Assembly: GCA_018240595.1 (NCBI GenBank)
Contig: JAFEFL010000064.1
Coordinates: 62,001 to 126,000, forward strand
From: Pseudomonadota bacterium
GTDB lineage: Bacteria; Pseudomonadota; Alphaproteobacteria; Rhizobiales; Xanthobacteraceae
Reading direction: 5' to 3'
DNA: 64,000 nucleotides
Within the stretch, counting starts at the first letter, position 1; each line of letters begins with the position of its first letter. The position numbers and the translations under genes are program-made. Positions 8,375 to 17,490 of this stretch are shown here, one piece after another. Under the pieces are notes generated by a model. It made no database searches and was not told where the DNA came from. It was given only the letters and a program-made list of their open reading frames with translations.

Positions 8375-8424
8375 TGGGGCGTAAGTTGCGGAAATTGCTG
8401 CATTTTCTTGCAGCTGCCGCCTTT

Positions 8425-8736
8425 TCAGCCGCCCCGGCGGGCTTGGTTGTCCTTGCGGCGGCGCTTATAGCGGCGCAGTCTTTTCTCGATATTGGTGGCC
8501 GCCTCGTCGGCGCTTTCATAAGCGTCGACTGCCGATCCCTGCGCTTCGAGCAGCGTACCGGAGTCGAGATGCAGGACGCATTCGGTGCGAAAGCCGAAGC
8601 CGTCCCGGCCGATTGTCGCGTGACCCGAATAGCCGCCGCGGAAATATTTCGACGTCGCCTCTTCGACGCGGTCCGTGATGCGTTGTTGCAGTGAAGCGCC
8701 GATGCTGATGTTTTTTCCCGAAACGCGTAAAGGCAT
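8425..8736 (-). CDS. hpf: Ribosome hibernation promoting factor, short form
   Basis: A 103-residue protein starting at ATG 8736, which is preceded by AAGGAGG at good spacing; the open frame upstream of it is not used. The N-terminal HPF/RaiA ribosome-binding domain is complete (LRVSGKNISIGASLQQR, FRTECVLHLDSGTLLEAQG, EKRLRRYKRRRKDN). Rhizobial homologues next to rpoN are normally ~190-200 residues, with a C-terminal dimerisation domain that forms 100S ribosomes. Here the gene stops right after the basic tail and only ~130 bases remain before ptsN, so that domain is gone rather than frameshifted. It may therefore behave like the short E. coli-type HPF. Confidence 0.9.
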   Translation of the reverse strand: MPLRVSGKNISIGASLQQRITDRVEEATSKYFRGGYSGHATIGRDGFGFRTECVLHLDSGTLLEAQGSAVDAYESADEAATNIEKRLRRYKRRRKDNQARRGG

Positions 8737-8915
8737 TTTGTAGCCTCCTTGTCGTTCTATCGGCATTGTGTCGGCCGGCGCCTGGCGGCGCCACTCATCC
8801 CCAGCAATCAATCATATCATCTGGAAATCGTTCCCGGCGTCAATGCCGAAGCTGGCATTCCAAATACGTAATGCGGTTTAACCAATCCACAAGCGCGCCG
8901 CCGCGGCAGCCACAA

Positions 8916-10445
8916 TCATGCACTGGCCGCCTGCTTTTCGCGACGCCGTTGCACCGATGACGGAATCCGCATAGCTTCTCGGTACTTGGCGACCGTACGC
9001 CGCGCGATGTCGATGCCCGCACCGCGCAGCTTGTCGACGATCGTGTCGTCGGACAAAACGTCGCTGGGACATTCTGCATCAATGAGCGAACGAATGCGAT
9101 GACGCACGGCTTCGGCCGAATGCGCTTCGCCGCCATCCGCGGATGCGATCGACGACGTGAAGAAGTACTTCAATTCGAAAATGCCGCGCGATGTCGCCAT
9201 GTATTTGTTGGCGGTGACGCGCGACACGGTCGACTCGTGCATGCCGATCGCATCGGCCACTGTCTTCAGGTTGAGCGGCCGCAGGTGCTGCACACCCTTG
9301 GCGAAGAAGCCGTCCTGCTGGCGAACGATCTCGCTCGACACTTTCAGGATCGTCTTGGCGCGCTGATCGAGCGCGCGCACCAGCCAGGTCGCGGTCTGCA
9401 GGCAGTCGGCGAGATAGGTCTTGTCCTTGTCGCTGCGCGCGGTCTTGGATACCTGTGCGTGATATTTCTGGCTGATCAGCACTTTCGGCAGCGTGTCGGA
9501 ATTGAGCTCGACCTGCCATGTGCCGTCGGGCGCCGCACGCACATAAACGTCCGGCACGATCGGCTGCACCAGGGTCGAGCCGAAGGCGAGGCCAGGCTTC
9601 GGATTGAGGTTGCGGATCTCCGCGATCATGTCGAGGAGATCTTCGTCATCGACGCCGCAGATGCGGCGCAGCGCGGCGAGATCGCGCTTGGCGAGGAGCG
9701 GCAGGTTTTCGACCAGCGCCCGCATTGCCGGATCGAAACGGTCGCGCTCCTTCAGTTGCAGCGACAGGCATTCGGTGAGGTTGCGCGCGAACACGCCGGG
9801 CGGATCGAGCGTCTGCAGGATCGCGAGCACCGCCTCGACATCCGCCAGCGAGCAGCCGAGCTTCTCGGCGACGGCATCGAGTTCGCCGGTGAGGTAACCG
9901 GTTTCGTCGACCATATCGATCAGGTACTGACCGATCATGCGCTGCTTCGGGTCGGCGATGGCCAGCGCCATCTGCTCGGCGAGATGTTCGGCCAGCGTGG
10001 TCTCGGCCGAGACGAAGGCTTCGAGATTGTAATCGCCGTCGGCGCCGCTGCTCCCCGAGCCCGACCATTCCGAGTAAGCCGGAGGCGGCGCTTCGGCCGG
10101 CGCCGATTTCTCGCCGCCGTCATCGGGAAACACGTTTTCCAGTTCGGTGCCGAGACCCTGCTCGATCGACGAGCGGCTGGTTTCCAGATCGGCGTCGATC
10201 CAGTCCTGCGCGGCGTCCGGCCCGCCTTCGCCGGCGGCCTCGCGCGCCGCCTCGGCGTCGGCGCCGGGCAGAGGCGCGTCATCGTCGCTGCCGCGCTCGA
10301 GCAGCGGATTCTTCTCGAGCTCGGTCTCGACATAGGCCGCAAGATCAAGGCTGGAGAGCTGCAGCAACTTGATGGCTTGCATCAGCTGCGGTGTCATCAC
10401 CAGGGCTTGGGTCTGGCGAAACTCGAGACGTTGAGACAGCGCCAT
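8916..10445 (-). CDS. rpoN: RNA polymerase sigma-54 factor
   Basis: A 509-residue sigma-54 starting at ATG 10445 (MALSQRLEFRQTQALVMTPQ), the standard N-terminus; the frame is open ~100 bases further upstream. Region I is Gln/Leu-rich (LVMTPQLMQAIKLLQLSS), an acidic region II follows (~55-150), and the C-terminus carries the RpoN box ARRTVAKYRE (~481-490) that contacts the -24 promoter element. It directs transcription of nitrogen, flagellar and other enhancer-dependent genes. It sits between lptB and hpf, the usual alphaproteobacterial order. I see no clear strong Shine-Dalgarno before the start. Confidence 0.96.
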   Translation of the reverse strand: MALSQRLEFRQTQALVMTPQLMQAIKLLQLSSLDLAAYVETELEKNPLLERGSDDDAPLPGADAEAAREAAGEGGPDAAQDWIDADLETSRSSIEQGLGTELENVFPDDGGEKSAPAEAPPPAYSEWSGSGSSGADGDYNLEAFVSAETTLAEHLAEQMALAIADPKQRMIGQYLIDMVDETGYLTGELDAVAEKLGCSLADVEAVLAILQTLDPPGVFARNLTECLSLQLKERDRFDPAMRALVENLPLLAKRDLAALRRICGVDDEDLLDMIAEIRNLNPKPGLAFGSTLVQPIVPDVYVRAAPDGTWQVELNSDTLPKVLISQKYHAQVSKTARSDKDKTYLADCLQTATWLVRALDQRAKTILKVSSEIVRQQDGFFAKGVQHLRPLNLKTVADAIGMHESTVSRVTANKYMATSRGIFELKYFFTSSIASADGGEAHSAEAVRHRIRSLIDAECPSDVLSDDTIVDKLRGAGIDIARRTVAKYREAMRIPSSVQRRREKQAASA

Positions 10446-10597
10446 TAAAGGGGTTTCCCGGCGGAAACTGGTCCGATTCTTGCTTCTCAGCGTATACGAG
10501 TTCACCGCCCGGGGGAAGCCGGGATTCCGCAGCGCGGTATTGCACAAATTTTAGGCTACGGCGGGACCGCAGGCTGCGGCATGGCGCTTGGCGGCGC

Positions 10598-11497
10598 CTA
10601 CATCCTGAACTCTTCGCCCAGGTAGAGCCGGCGGACGTCCGGGTTGTTCACGATATCCTCAGGCCGCCCCTCCATGAGGACCTCGCCCGAGTAGATGATA
10701 TAGGCGCGGTCGGTCAGGCCGAGGGTCTCGCGGACATTGTGGTCCGTGATCAGGACGCCGATGCCGCGGTTGGTCAGGTGGCGGACGAGTTGCTGGATGT
10801 CGCCGACCGCGATCGGGTCGATGCCGGCGAAGGGTTCGTCGAGCAGCATGTAGCTCGGCCGCGTGGCCAGCGCGCGCGCGATCTCGACGCGGCGACGTTC
10901 GCCGCCCGACAGCGCAATGGTCGGCGTCTTGCGCAGCCGCGTGATGTTGAATTCCTCGAGCAGTGCCTTGAGGTCGGCGTCGCGGCGGCGACGGTCCGGC
11001 TCCACGACTTCGAGCACGGCGCGGATGTTCTCTTCGACGTTGAGGCCGCGGAAAATCGAGGCTTCCTGCGGCAGGTAACCGATGCCGAGGCGGGCGCGCT
11101 GATACATCGGCAGGCCGGTGACATCGTAACCGTCCAGTTCGATGCGGCCGCGATCGGCCCTGATCAGGCCGGTGATCATGTAGAACACGGTGGTCTTGCC
11201 GGCGCCGTTCGGGCCGAGCAGGCCGACGGCCTCGCCGCGGCGCACGTAGAGCGTCACGCCCTTCACGACCATGCGGCTGCCGAAGCTCTTCTCGACGCTA
11301 TGCGCGGCCAGATAATGGCGCGCCGCCTGGCGCTGCGGCTCACGCTGCTGCTGTTGCGGATGCTGCTGTTGCGGCGCCGGTTGGCGCTGCTGCTGCGGCA
11401 CCGGCTGCCCCGCCGGACGCGCCACCGGCGCAGGAGCGCGCTGCGGCGCGCGAGACTGGGGCGGCTGCCGGCGTCGAAACAGCGAGATGATATTCAC
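10598..11497 (-). CDS. lptB: LPS export ABC transporter ATP-binding protein
   Basis: A 299-residue ATPase that powers LptB2FG extraction of lipopolysaccharide from the inner membrane. Walker A GPNGAGKT is at 95-102, signature LSGGERRR at 196-203 and Walker B MLLDEP at 217-222, with the LptB ending LYLGEEFRM. Unusually, ~60 residues precede the conserved start, and they are Gln/Pro-rich with runs such as PQQQHPQQQQREPQRQ. Typical LptB is ~240-250 residues. A downstream start would remove the tail, but I see no better one, so the extension looks translated. It follows lptC-lptA on the minus strand. Confidence 0.94.
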   Translation of the reverse strand: MNIISLFRRRQPPQSRAPQRAPAPVARPAGQPVPQQQRQPAPQQQHPQQQQREPQRQAARHYLAAHSVEKSFGSRMVVKGVTLYVRRGEAVGLLGPNGAGKTTVFYMITGLIRADRGRIELDGYDVTGLPMYQRARLGIGYLPQEASIFRGLNVEENIRAVLEVVEPDRRRRDADLKALLEEFNITRLRKTPTIALSGGERRRVEIARALATRPSYMLLDEPFAGIDPIAVGDIQQLVRHLTNRGIGVLITDHNVRETLGLTDRAYIIYSGEVLMEGRPEDIVNNPDVRRLYLGEEFRM

Positions 11498-11606
11498 CCG
11501 GTGACCCCGCGGTGCGTGACAGTCGGAAGGCAGACGCGCCCGGGAAACCTTAGCTGATTCCCGAGCCCGGCAGTCACGGCAGGGCTATGGCCGGAGTACG
11601 AATCGG

Positions 11607-12311
11607 TCAATGGCGCGGCCCCAGTTGCAGCGGTCCGCGGGGCGCGGGTTGTTGCGCGGCGCCGCCCTGCGGCGCGGCCGCCGGCGCTTCCGGCCCGCCG
11701 CCGCTCGGCAGGAACAGGCCCTGGACGCGGCCCCGGCCGTTCTTGCCCGATTCGACGCGCGAGACGCCGGTGGTGAGATCGACGATCAGCTTGTCGCCGC
11801 GCAGCACGTTCTTGCCCTGGGTCATCACGACATTGCCGGTCAGCGTCACCGTGTTGGTCGGCATGTCGAAAATGCCGGTCTCCCCGGTCGCGGTCTGATC
11901 CTTCTGCGTGACGACGACGTCACCGCGCGCCTCGAGGCGCTTGATCTTCTGCGAACCGTTCGGGCCTGGCGTTGCCGCCTGCATCGGCTTGCCCGTGCTG
12001 CCGGTGGCGCTGTTGTTCTCGCCGGTCTGCTCGTAGAACACGACAAGCTTCTGGCTGCGCATGGCGGTGTCGCCCTGCTTGACGCGTACATCGCCGGAAA
12101 AGGTCGCGACCTTGTCCTTGTCGCGAACCTCGAGCGTGTTGGATTCGATATTCACCGGCTGGTCGCGGTTCTGCGAGAAGCCCTGCAGGGCGTTGGGCGG
12201 ACCCTTGCCCTGCTGCTGCGGTTGCTGCTTCTGCGGCTGCGCCTGCGCACCGCCCGCAACAAGCGCCACCACGATCGACGCGGAAAAAATGGATCGAACA
12301 AAAAAATTCAT
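11607..12311 (-). CDS. lptA: Periplasmic LPS bridge protein LptA (OstA family)
   Basis: A 234-residue protein with an N-terminal signal peptide (hydrophobic ~9-24, ending GGAQA) and an OstA/LptA beta-jellyroll core (VNIESNTLEVRDKDKVATFS, GDVRVKQGDTAMRS, VVTQKDQTATGETG). It polymerises into the periplasmic bridge that carries LPS from LptC to the outer membrane. A Gln-rich stretch after the signal peptide and a Gly/Pro/Ala-rich C-terminus are low-complexity additions. Its ATG overlaps the lptC stop (ATGA), so the two are coupled. Confidence 0.93.
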   Translation of the reverse strand: MNFFVRSIFSASIVVALVAGGAQAQPQKQQPQQQGKGPPNALQGFSQNRDQPVNIESNTLEVRDKDKVATFSGDVRVKQGDTAMRSQKLVVFYEQTGENNSATGSTGKPMQAATPGPNGSQKIKRLEARGDVVVTQKDQTATGETGIFDMPTNTVTLTGNVVMTQGKNVLRGDKLIVDLTTGVSRVESGKNGRGRVQGLFLPSGGGPEAPAAAPQGGAAQQPAPRGPLQLGPRH

Positions 12312-13045
12312 CGTGCCGGCATCTTGTCTTTGGGCAACGGCTGGCCGTTGAGCATCACGGTCATGTTCACGCCGTTCTCGAAACGAATGACATCGCCGGA
12401 GTTGGTGATGTTCATTCGATTGGCATTGAGGATGCCTTGCATCATTTCGAGTTCCACCGGCTTGTCCGAGACCACGTCGCCGCTCTTCACATCGACCACG
12501 GCCTCGCTGAGGCGGCCCTTATAGCCATTATCGGATGAAAGAAGAATCTGCTGCTGCAGCTTCAGCGATTCTTTCTTGGTGTCGTAGATACCGCTGATCG
12601 CGGTCATACGCATGACGCCTTTGTCTTCCATCTGAACTTTGGCGTTGATGTTCTGCAGCTCGACCACGTCCGGTCTTTTCAGGTCCTGCGCCGCCGCTTC
12701 GGCCGTGAATTCGTAAGGCCGCTGATCCTTGGTGAAGCCGGAAAGGCGCGGCTTTTCCATGGTGATCTTGGTCCCGGAAACGACGAGGTTATCGATATTG
12801 ACCGGCAGCGCCTTCAGCATGCGCGCCGGGTTGAAGTAAGTGATCAGCACCGTCACCGCGAGGCCGAGAGTGACCCCGATCGGAATCGTGATGCGCAGCC
12901 ACCGCACCCAGCGGCTGTGACGCCGCGCGGCGCGAAACGCGCGCTCGCTTTGCGCCCGGCTCATGTTCCAGTGCGCCCGCGCCAGCTCGGGATCGACTTT
13001 CGCTGTGGCCACCCTGTTCATGCTCGGAACAGACCCGCGCTCCAT
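12308..13045 (-). CDS. lptC: LPS export protein LptC
   Basis: A protein of up to 245 residues with one N-terminal transmembrane helix (~51-69, ITIPIGVTLGLAVTVLI) and a periplasmic OstA-like domain, the LptC architecture. It anchors the LPS bridge at the inner membrane. The start is uncertain: ATG 13045 or the ATG at 13021 (MNRVATAKV), which would remove eight residues. The terminal overlap with lptA and the lptB gene downstream make a complete cytoplasm-to-bridge export module. Confidence 0.92.
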   Translation of the reverse strand: MERGSVPSMNRVATAKVDPELARAHWNMSRAQSERAFRAARRHSRWVRWLRITIPIGVTLGLAVTVLITYFNPARMLKALPVNIDNLVVSGTKITMEKPRLSGFTKDQRPYEFTAEAAAQDLKRPDVVELQNINAKVQMEDKGVMRMTAISGIYDTKKESLKLQQQILLSSDNGYKGRLSEAVVDVKSGDVVSDKPVELEMMQGILNANRMNITNSGDVIRFENGVNMTVMLNGQPLPKDKMPAR

Positions 13046-13160
13046 AAGATCGGATTTTCAAGAACTCGCCTTGCCCCACGCGCACGCAGACTGCAGGCAG
13101 AATATGGCCCCTGCGCGGCGGAAAAAAGCACATCGAACCGGCGTAACCGCGCGCCGACCG

Positions 13161-13787
13161 TCAACCCGCCTTGACCGAATGCGAGAATATGTCCTCGTCG
13201 GCCCAGCCGGCCAAATCGAGCCTGACCCGCTCGGGCAGAAAATCGAAGCAGGCCGTGGCCAGCGCCGTGCGGCCTTCGCGCGCCAGCATCGCGTCGAGCT
13301 TGTCGCGCAGCGCATGCAGATACAGGACGTCCGAGGCGGCGTAGGCGACCTGCGCTTCGCTCAACTCCGTCGCTCCCCAATCGGACGATTGCTGCTGCTT
13401 CGACAGATCGACGCCGATCAGTTCGCGCGCGAGATCCTTGAGGCCATGGCGATCGGTGTAGGTCCGCACCAGACGCGAGGCGATCTTGGTGCAATAGACC
13501 GGCTGCGCCATGACGCCGAAGGCGTTGAACATCACGCCGATGTCGAAGCGGCCGAAGTGGAAGATCTTGAGCACCGACGGGTCAGCCAGCAGCTTCTGGA
13601 TGTTCGGCGCCGTCTTCTGACCGGCCGCGATCTGCACGACATCGGCGGAGCCGTCACCCGGCGACAACTGTACGACGCAGAGGCGGTCGCGGTTGACGTC
13701 GAGGCCGAGCGTTTCGGTATCGATCGCCACCGCGCCCTTGTAGGCGTCGAGATTGGGCAGGTCGCCGCGGTGCAGTCGGACGGTCAT
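13161..13787 (-). CDS. nrnC: NanoRNase C, RNase D-like 3'-5' exoribonuclease
   Basis: A 208-residue DEDDy exonuclease consisting of the catalytic domain only, with no HRDC domain as in RNase D. Catalytic residues are visible as D23 and E25 (AIDTETLGLD), D82 (FHFGRFDIGV) and Y149/D153 (AYAASDVLYL). Length and motifs (TYTDRHGLKDL, SKQQQSSDW) match the NrnC family that degrades di- and short oligoribonucleotides in alphaproteobacteria lacking Orn. It is commonly annotated as ribonuclease D. It lies downstream of the lpt genes' start in tandem orientation on the minus strand, 115 bases from lptC. Confidence 0.9.
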   Translation of the reverse strand: MTVRLHRGDLPNLDAYKGAVAIDTETLGLDVNRDRLCVVQLSPGDGSADVVQIAAGQKTAPNIQKLLADPSVLKIFHFGRFDIGVMFNAFGVMAQPVYCTKIASRLVRTYTDRHGLKDLARELIGVDLSKQQQSSDWGATELSEAQVAYAASDVLYLHALRDKLDAMLAREGRTALATACFDFLPERVRLDLAGWADEDIFSHSVKAG

Positions 13788-13956
13788 TCACAATTCCGGA
13801 ATTTGCCCCGCCACGAGGCAAGTCGTGGGCGGCGGTTGCAATGGCGCGGACCGGGGCAGGCCGGGCCGACGAATCGGTATCTTACGCCGGAGAAACGACG
13901 ATCGGGCCGTCTTTTCAAGCGCCACGAGGCGCGAGGACCCGCGAAAATCCGAAGGA

Positions 13957-14041
<85 letters not shown>

Positions 14042-14180
14042 ACAGGCGGGGGTCTAGTACGGATCAGACATCCGCTTGTCAATTGAAGCATTTGGGGGCC
14101 GCAAGGCGGCAGGCTTGAAGCCGGCCGCCGGGGGCCTATAAAGGCCCAAAGACCCACTTTTCAGCCCCGGTGATGCGGAC

Positions 14181-15155
14181 ATGACCGCCCAAAGCAATTC
14201 CGACACCCTCGTCACGGTTTATGGTGGCTCCGGCTTCCTCGGCCGGCATCTGGTCCGGGCGCTGGCCAAGCGCGATTACCGCATCCGCGTCGCGGTGCGC
14301 CGGCCGGAACTGGCCTTCCATCTCCAGCCGCTCGGCCGGGTCGGGCAGATCCACGCCGTCCAGGCCAATATTCGTGACCCCCGCTCGGTCGAGGCGGCGG
14401 CGCGCGACGCCTCGGTGCTGATCAACCTCGTCGGCATCATGCAGGAAGGCGGCCGTCAACGCTTCAACGCCGTGCACGCCTATGGCGCCGAGCAGGTGGC
14501 GCTGGCCGCCAATGCCCATGGCGCGCGCATGGTCCATGTGTCGGCGATCGGCGCCGACGAGAATTCGCAAGTCGGCTACGCCCGCTCCAAAGGCACGGCG
14601 GAACGCCTCGTGCTCGCCGCGCAGCCGCAGGCGGTAATCATGCGGCCGTCGATCATGTTCGGCCCCGAGGACGATTTCTTCAACCGCTTCGCCACGCTGG
14701 CGCGCATCTCGCCGTTCCTGCCGCTGATCGGCGGCGGTCACACGAGATTCCAGCCGGTCTTCGTCGGCGACGTTGCCACCGCCGTCGCCGATGCCGTCGA
14801 CGGCAAACTCCAGGGCGGCGCGACCTACGAGCTCGGCGGCCCGGCCGTGAAGAGCTTCAAGGAGCTGATGCAGTACATGCTGGCGACCATCGAGCGGAAG
14901 CGCCTGCTGGTGCCGGTGCCGTTCTTCGCCGCCCACATCAAGGCGCTGCTTCTGCAGTTCGCGCCGGCGCCATTTACGCTGACGCCCGGTCAGGTCGATC
15001 TGCTGCGCAACGACAACATCGTGTCCGACAATGCCATCGCCGAGAAGCGCACGCTGCCGGGCATCGGCATCGTGCCGGAGCCGATCGAGGCGATCGTGCC
15101 GTCCTATCTGTGGCGCTTCCGCAAGACCGGCCAATTCAAGAGCCGCGCTGCATAG
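14181..15155 (+). CDS. NAD(P)-binding SDR, complex I NDUFA9-like protein
   Basis: A 324-residue atypical short-chain dehydrogenase with the dinucleotide motif GGSGFLG at 15-21, INLVGIMQEGG, VHVSAIGADENS, YARSKGTAE (the K of YxxxK-like motifs) and a downstream FVGDVATAV. This pattern is that of the NDUFA9/39-kDa family: a mitochondrial complex I accessory subunit whose alphaproteobacterial relatives are often annotated as complex I NDUFA9 subunit family proteins. No respiratory genes are adjacent, so a role in complex I is not shown here. It could equally be a ubiquinone-related or general reductase. Confidence 0.82.
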   Translation: MTAQSNSDTLVTVYGGSGFLGRHLVRALAKRDYRIRVAVRRPELAFHLQPLGRVGQIHAVQANIRDPRSVEAAARDASVLINLVGIMQEGGRQRFNAVHAYGAEQVALAANAHGARMVHVSAIGADENSQVGYARSKGTAERLVLAAQPQAVIMRPSIMFGPEDDFFNRFATLARISPFLPLIGGGHTRFQPVFVGDVATAVADAVDGKLQGGATYELGGPAVKSFKELMQYMLATIERKRLLVPVPFFAAHIKALLLQFAPAPFTLTPGQVDLLRNDNIVSDNAIAEKRTLPGIGIVPEPIEAIVPSYLWRFRKTGQFKSRAA

Positions 15156-15256
15156 AAATTTGCGTCAGGTCCCGTTCAAGCCGGAAACATATCCGGCAGG
15201 GACCCAGGCGCCGGAATACCGTGCGACAATGGTCGCGCGGCGACATGGGGAGTGAA

Positions 15257-16420
15257 ATGCCGGTCATCACGAACGTTGAAGACTTGCGCCAGCTTGCCCG
15301 GCGCAAGGTGCCGAAGGCGATCTTCGAATACATCGACCACGGCTCCTACGATCAGCTTTCCCTCGCCGCCAATCGCAACGACATCAACGCCATCCGCTTT
15401 CGTCAGCGCGTGCTGATCGACGCCGAGACGCGCGATTTGAAAACCAAGATGCTCGGCGAGGACGTCGCCATGCCGATCGCGATCGCGCCGACCGGTCTCA
15501 CCGGGCTGATGCACGGCGACGGCGAGATGCTCGCCGCCCGCGCAGCAGAGGCCGCCGGCATCCGCTTCACGCTGTCGACCATGTCGATCTGCTCGATCGA
15601 GGACGTGCGCTCTGCCGTCAAGGGACCGTTCTGGTTTCAGCTCTACGTCTTCAAGGATCGCGGCTTCAGCGAGGAAGTCGTGCAGCGCGCCAGGGACGCC
15701 GGCTGCACCGCGCTGTTCGTCACCGTCGATCTGCCGATGCGCGGCCAGCGCCACTGCGACATCAAGAACGGCCTGACCGTGCCGCCGCGGCTGACGCCGC
15801 GCAATGTGTTCGACGTCATGACCAGGCCGGCGTGGCTGTCGAGCGTGCTGATGGGCAAGCGCAAGACCTTCGGCAATATCGACCACTACCTCAAGAAGAA
15901 GGGCGGCATCTGGGCCGCCGGACGCTGGGGCGGCGACAACATGGACGCCACCCTGTCGTGGAAGGATATCGCCTGGGTGCGCAAGAACTGGCCGGGCAAG
16001 CTGGTCATCAAGGGTATTCTCGACCCCGAGGACGCCAAGCTCGCCGCCAATGAAGGCGCCGACGGCATCGTCGTCTCGAACCACGGCGGCCGTCAGCTCG
16101 ACGGCACGCCGGGCACCATCACCGTGCTGCCGCACATCGCCGACGCCGTCGGCGACCGCCTCGAAGTGTTCCTCGACAGCGGCATCCGCGGCGGCCAGGA
16201 CGTGCTCAAGGCGCTGGCGCTCGGCGCCAAGGGCTGCTTCATCGGCCGCGCCTATCTCTACGGCCTCGCGGCGATGGGCGAAGCCGGCGTCGCCAAGGTG
16301 CTCAGCATCCTGCGCGACGAACTGCGCGTGTCGATGTCGCTCACCGGCGTGAAGAATATCGGCGAGATCAGCCGGGATATTCTCTACGACAGCTACGATG
16401 ACAGGCGGCGGAATATCTGA
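15257..16420 (+). CDS. FMN-dependent alpha-hydroxyacid dehydrogenase (L-lactate dehydrogenase-like)
   Basis: A 387-residue TIM-barrel flavoenzyme. The start at ATG 15257 is chosen because GGGGAG lies just upstream; another ATG at 15245 is in frame and the frame is open to 15110. Family hallmarks are FEYIDHGSYDQ, PIAIAPTGLTG, the active-site SNHGGRQLDG (catalytic His and Arg) and the FMN phosphate site DSGIRGGQDVLKALALGA. It oxidises L-2-hydroxyacids such as L-lactate and passes electrons to quinone or cytochrome in LldD-type enzymes. Substrate and electron acceptor cannot be told from sequence. It begins ~100 bases after the NDUFA9-like gene. Confidence 0.9.
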   Translation: MPVITNVEDLRQLARRKVPKAIFEYIDHGSYDQLSLAANRNDINAIRFRQRVLIDAETRDLKTKMLGEDVAMPIAIAPTGLTGLMHGDGEMLAARAAEAAGIRFTLSTMSICSIEDVRSAVKGPFWFQLYVFKDRGFSEEVVQRARDAGCTALFVTVDLPMRGQRHCDIKNGLTVPPRLTPRNVFDVMTRPAWLSSVLMGKRKTFGNIDHYLKKKGGIWAAGRWGGDNMDATLSWKDIAWVRKNWPGKLVIKGILDPEDAKLAANEGADGIVVSNHGGRQLDGTPGTITVLPHIADAVGDRLEVFLDSGIRGGQDVLKALALGAKGCFIGRAYLYGLAAMGEAGVAKVLSILRDELRVSMSLTGVKNIGEISRDILYDSYDDRRRNI

Positions 16421-16423
16421 CGG

Positions 16424-17263
16424 CTACAGGAAGTAGATCGCTGCGACGCCGATCGTGCCGAGCACGATGCGCCACCAGGCGAACACCGCGAATGAATGCC
16501 GCTGCACGTAGCGCAGGAACGTCTTGACGACGATCCAGCCGAAGATGAACGAGAAGATGAAGCCGACGGCGATCGCCAGCATGTTGCCGTTGGCAAGTTC
16601 ATGGCGGCTCTTGAACGCCTCGTAGGCGAAAGCGCCAACCATGGTCGGCATCGCCAGCCAGAATGAGAATTCCGCCGCGGATCGACGATCGGCGCCGAAC
16701 AGCATGGCGCCGACGATGGTCGCGCCGGAGCGCGACACGCCAGGAATCATGGCGAAGCACTGGCAGACGCCGATCAGGAAATACATCGGCAGCGAGAAGC
16801 CAGTCGATTCGAAATAGCTCGGCTTGAGGTCCATCCGATCGACCCACAGCAGCACGAAGCCGCCGATGATCAGCGAGATACAGACGATGCGCACGTCGAA
16901 CAGATAGGCCTTGATGTAACCGCCGGCGAGCGCCCCGATTACCGCGGCGGGCAGAAAGGCGAGCAGGATGCCGATGACGAAACGTGTCGCCTCCCAGCGG
17001 CTGAACATGTTGGTCGCCAGCGACCAGATGCGGCCGAAATAGATCGTCAGCAGCGCCAGGATGGCGCCGAGCTGAATGAGAATGGCAAAGGACTTGCCGA
17101 ATGCGTCGTCGCCCCAGCCGAGGAACTGCTCCATCAGCAGCAAGTGACCGGTCGACGACACAGGCAGGAATTCGGTGAAGCCTTCGACGATGCCGAGGAT
17201 GGCGGCTTTGATCAGATCGGCGAATGGGCCGGACAGAAGGCCGCTCGCGGCGTCGAGAGTCAT
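16424..17263 (-). CDS. uppP: Undecaprenyl-diphosphatase (UppP/BacA)
   Basis: A 279-residue integral membrane phosphatase that recycles undecaprenyl pyrophosphate for peptidoglycan and polysaccharide synthesis. ATG 17263 (MTLDAASG) gives the family's usual length; the 30 extra upstream residues in frame look like non-coding leader. Catalytic motifs are EGFTEFLPVSSTGH (~27-40) and PGVSRSGATI, with about seven to eight hydrophobic helices. It ends three bases from the convergent dehydrogenase gene. Confidence 0.95.
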   Translation of the reverse strand: MTLDAASGLLSGPFADLIKAAILGIVEGFTEFLPVSSTGHLLLMEQFLGWGDDAFGKSFAILIQLGAILALLTIYFGRIWSLATNMFSRWEATRFVIGILLAFLPAAVIGALAGGYIKAYLFDVRIVCISLIIGGFVLLWVDRMDLKPSYFESTGFSLPMYFLIGVCQCFAMIPGVSRSGATIVGAMLFGADRRSAAEFSFWLAMPTMVGAFAYEAFKSRHELANGNMLAIAVGFIFSFIFGWIVVKTFLRYVQRHSFAVFAWWRIVLGTIGVAAIYFL

Positions 17264-17490
17264 GCGGGGAGGCTCCGGGGGGCGGGAATCGTCCTGCGCT
17301 TTTGACGCAAAAGCCGCGCGACTGGCAATTGGAAATAATCGGCAGATCGCCATTCTTTACGCGCAATTTGCGCTAACCAAGCAGGAACCCTATAGAGCCC
17401 CGCCTATTCCGTATTCACAGAACCGGCTTCCCCTGCCCGCCGTCTGCGACCAGACTTCCTTAACCAGACCTCTTTATTGACCTCGCCTGA

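Noticed and set aside
8293..8424. Frameshifted remainder of a long HPF
   Set aside because: The other two frames in this stretch do not encode the dimerisation domain, and there is too little DNA; the ptsN promoter lies here. Domain loss is the better reading.
9099..10448. A 449-codon plus-strand frame opposite rpoN
   Set aside because: Antisense shadow; rpoN motifs on the minus strand are decisive.
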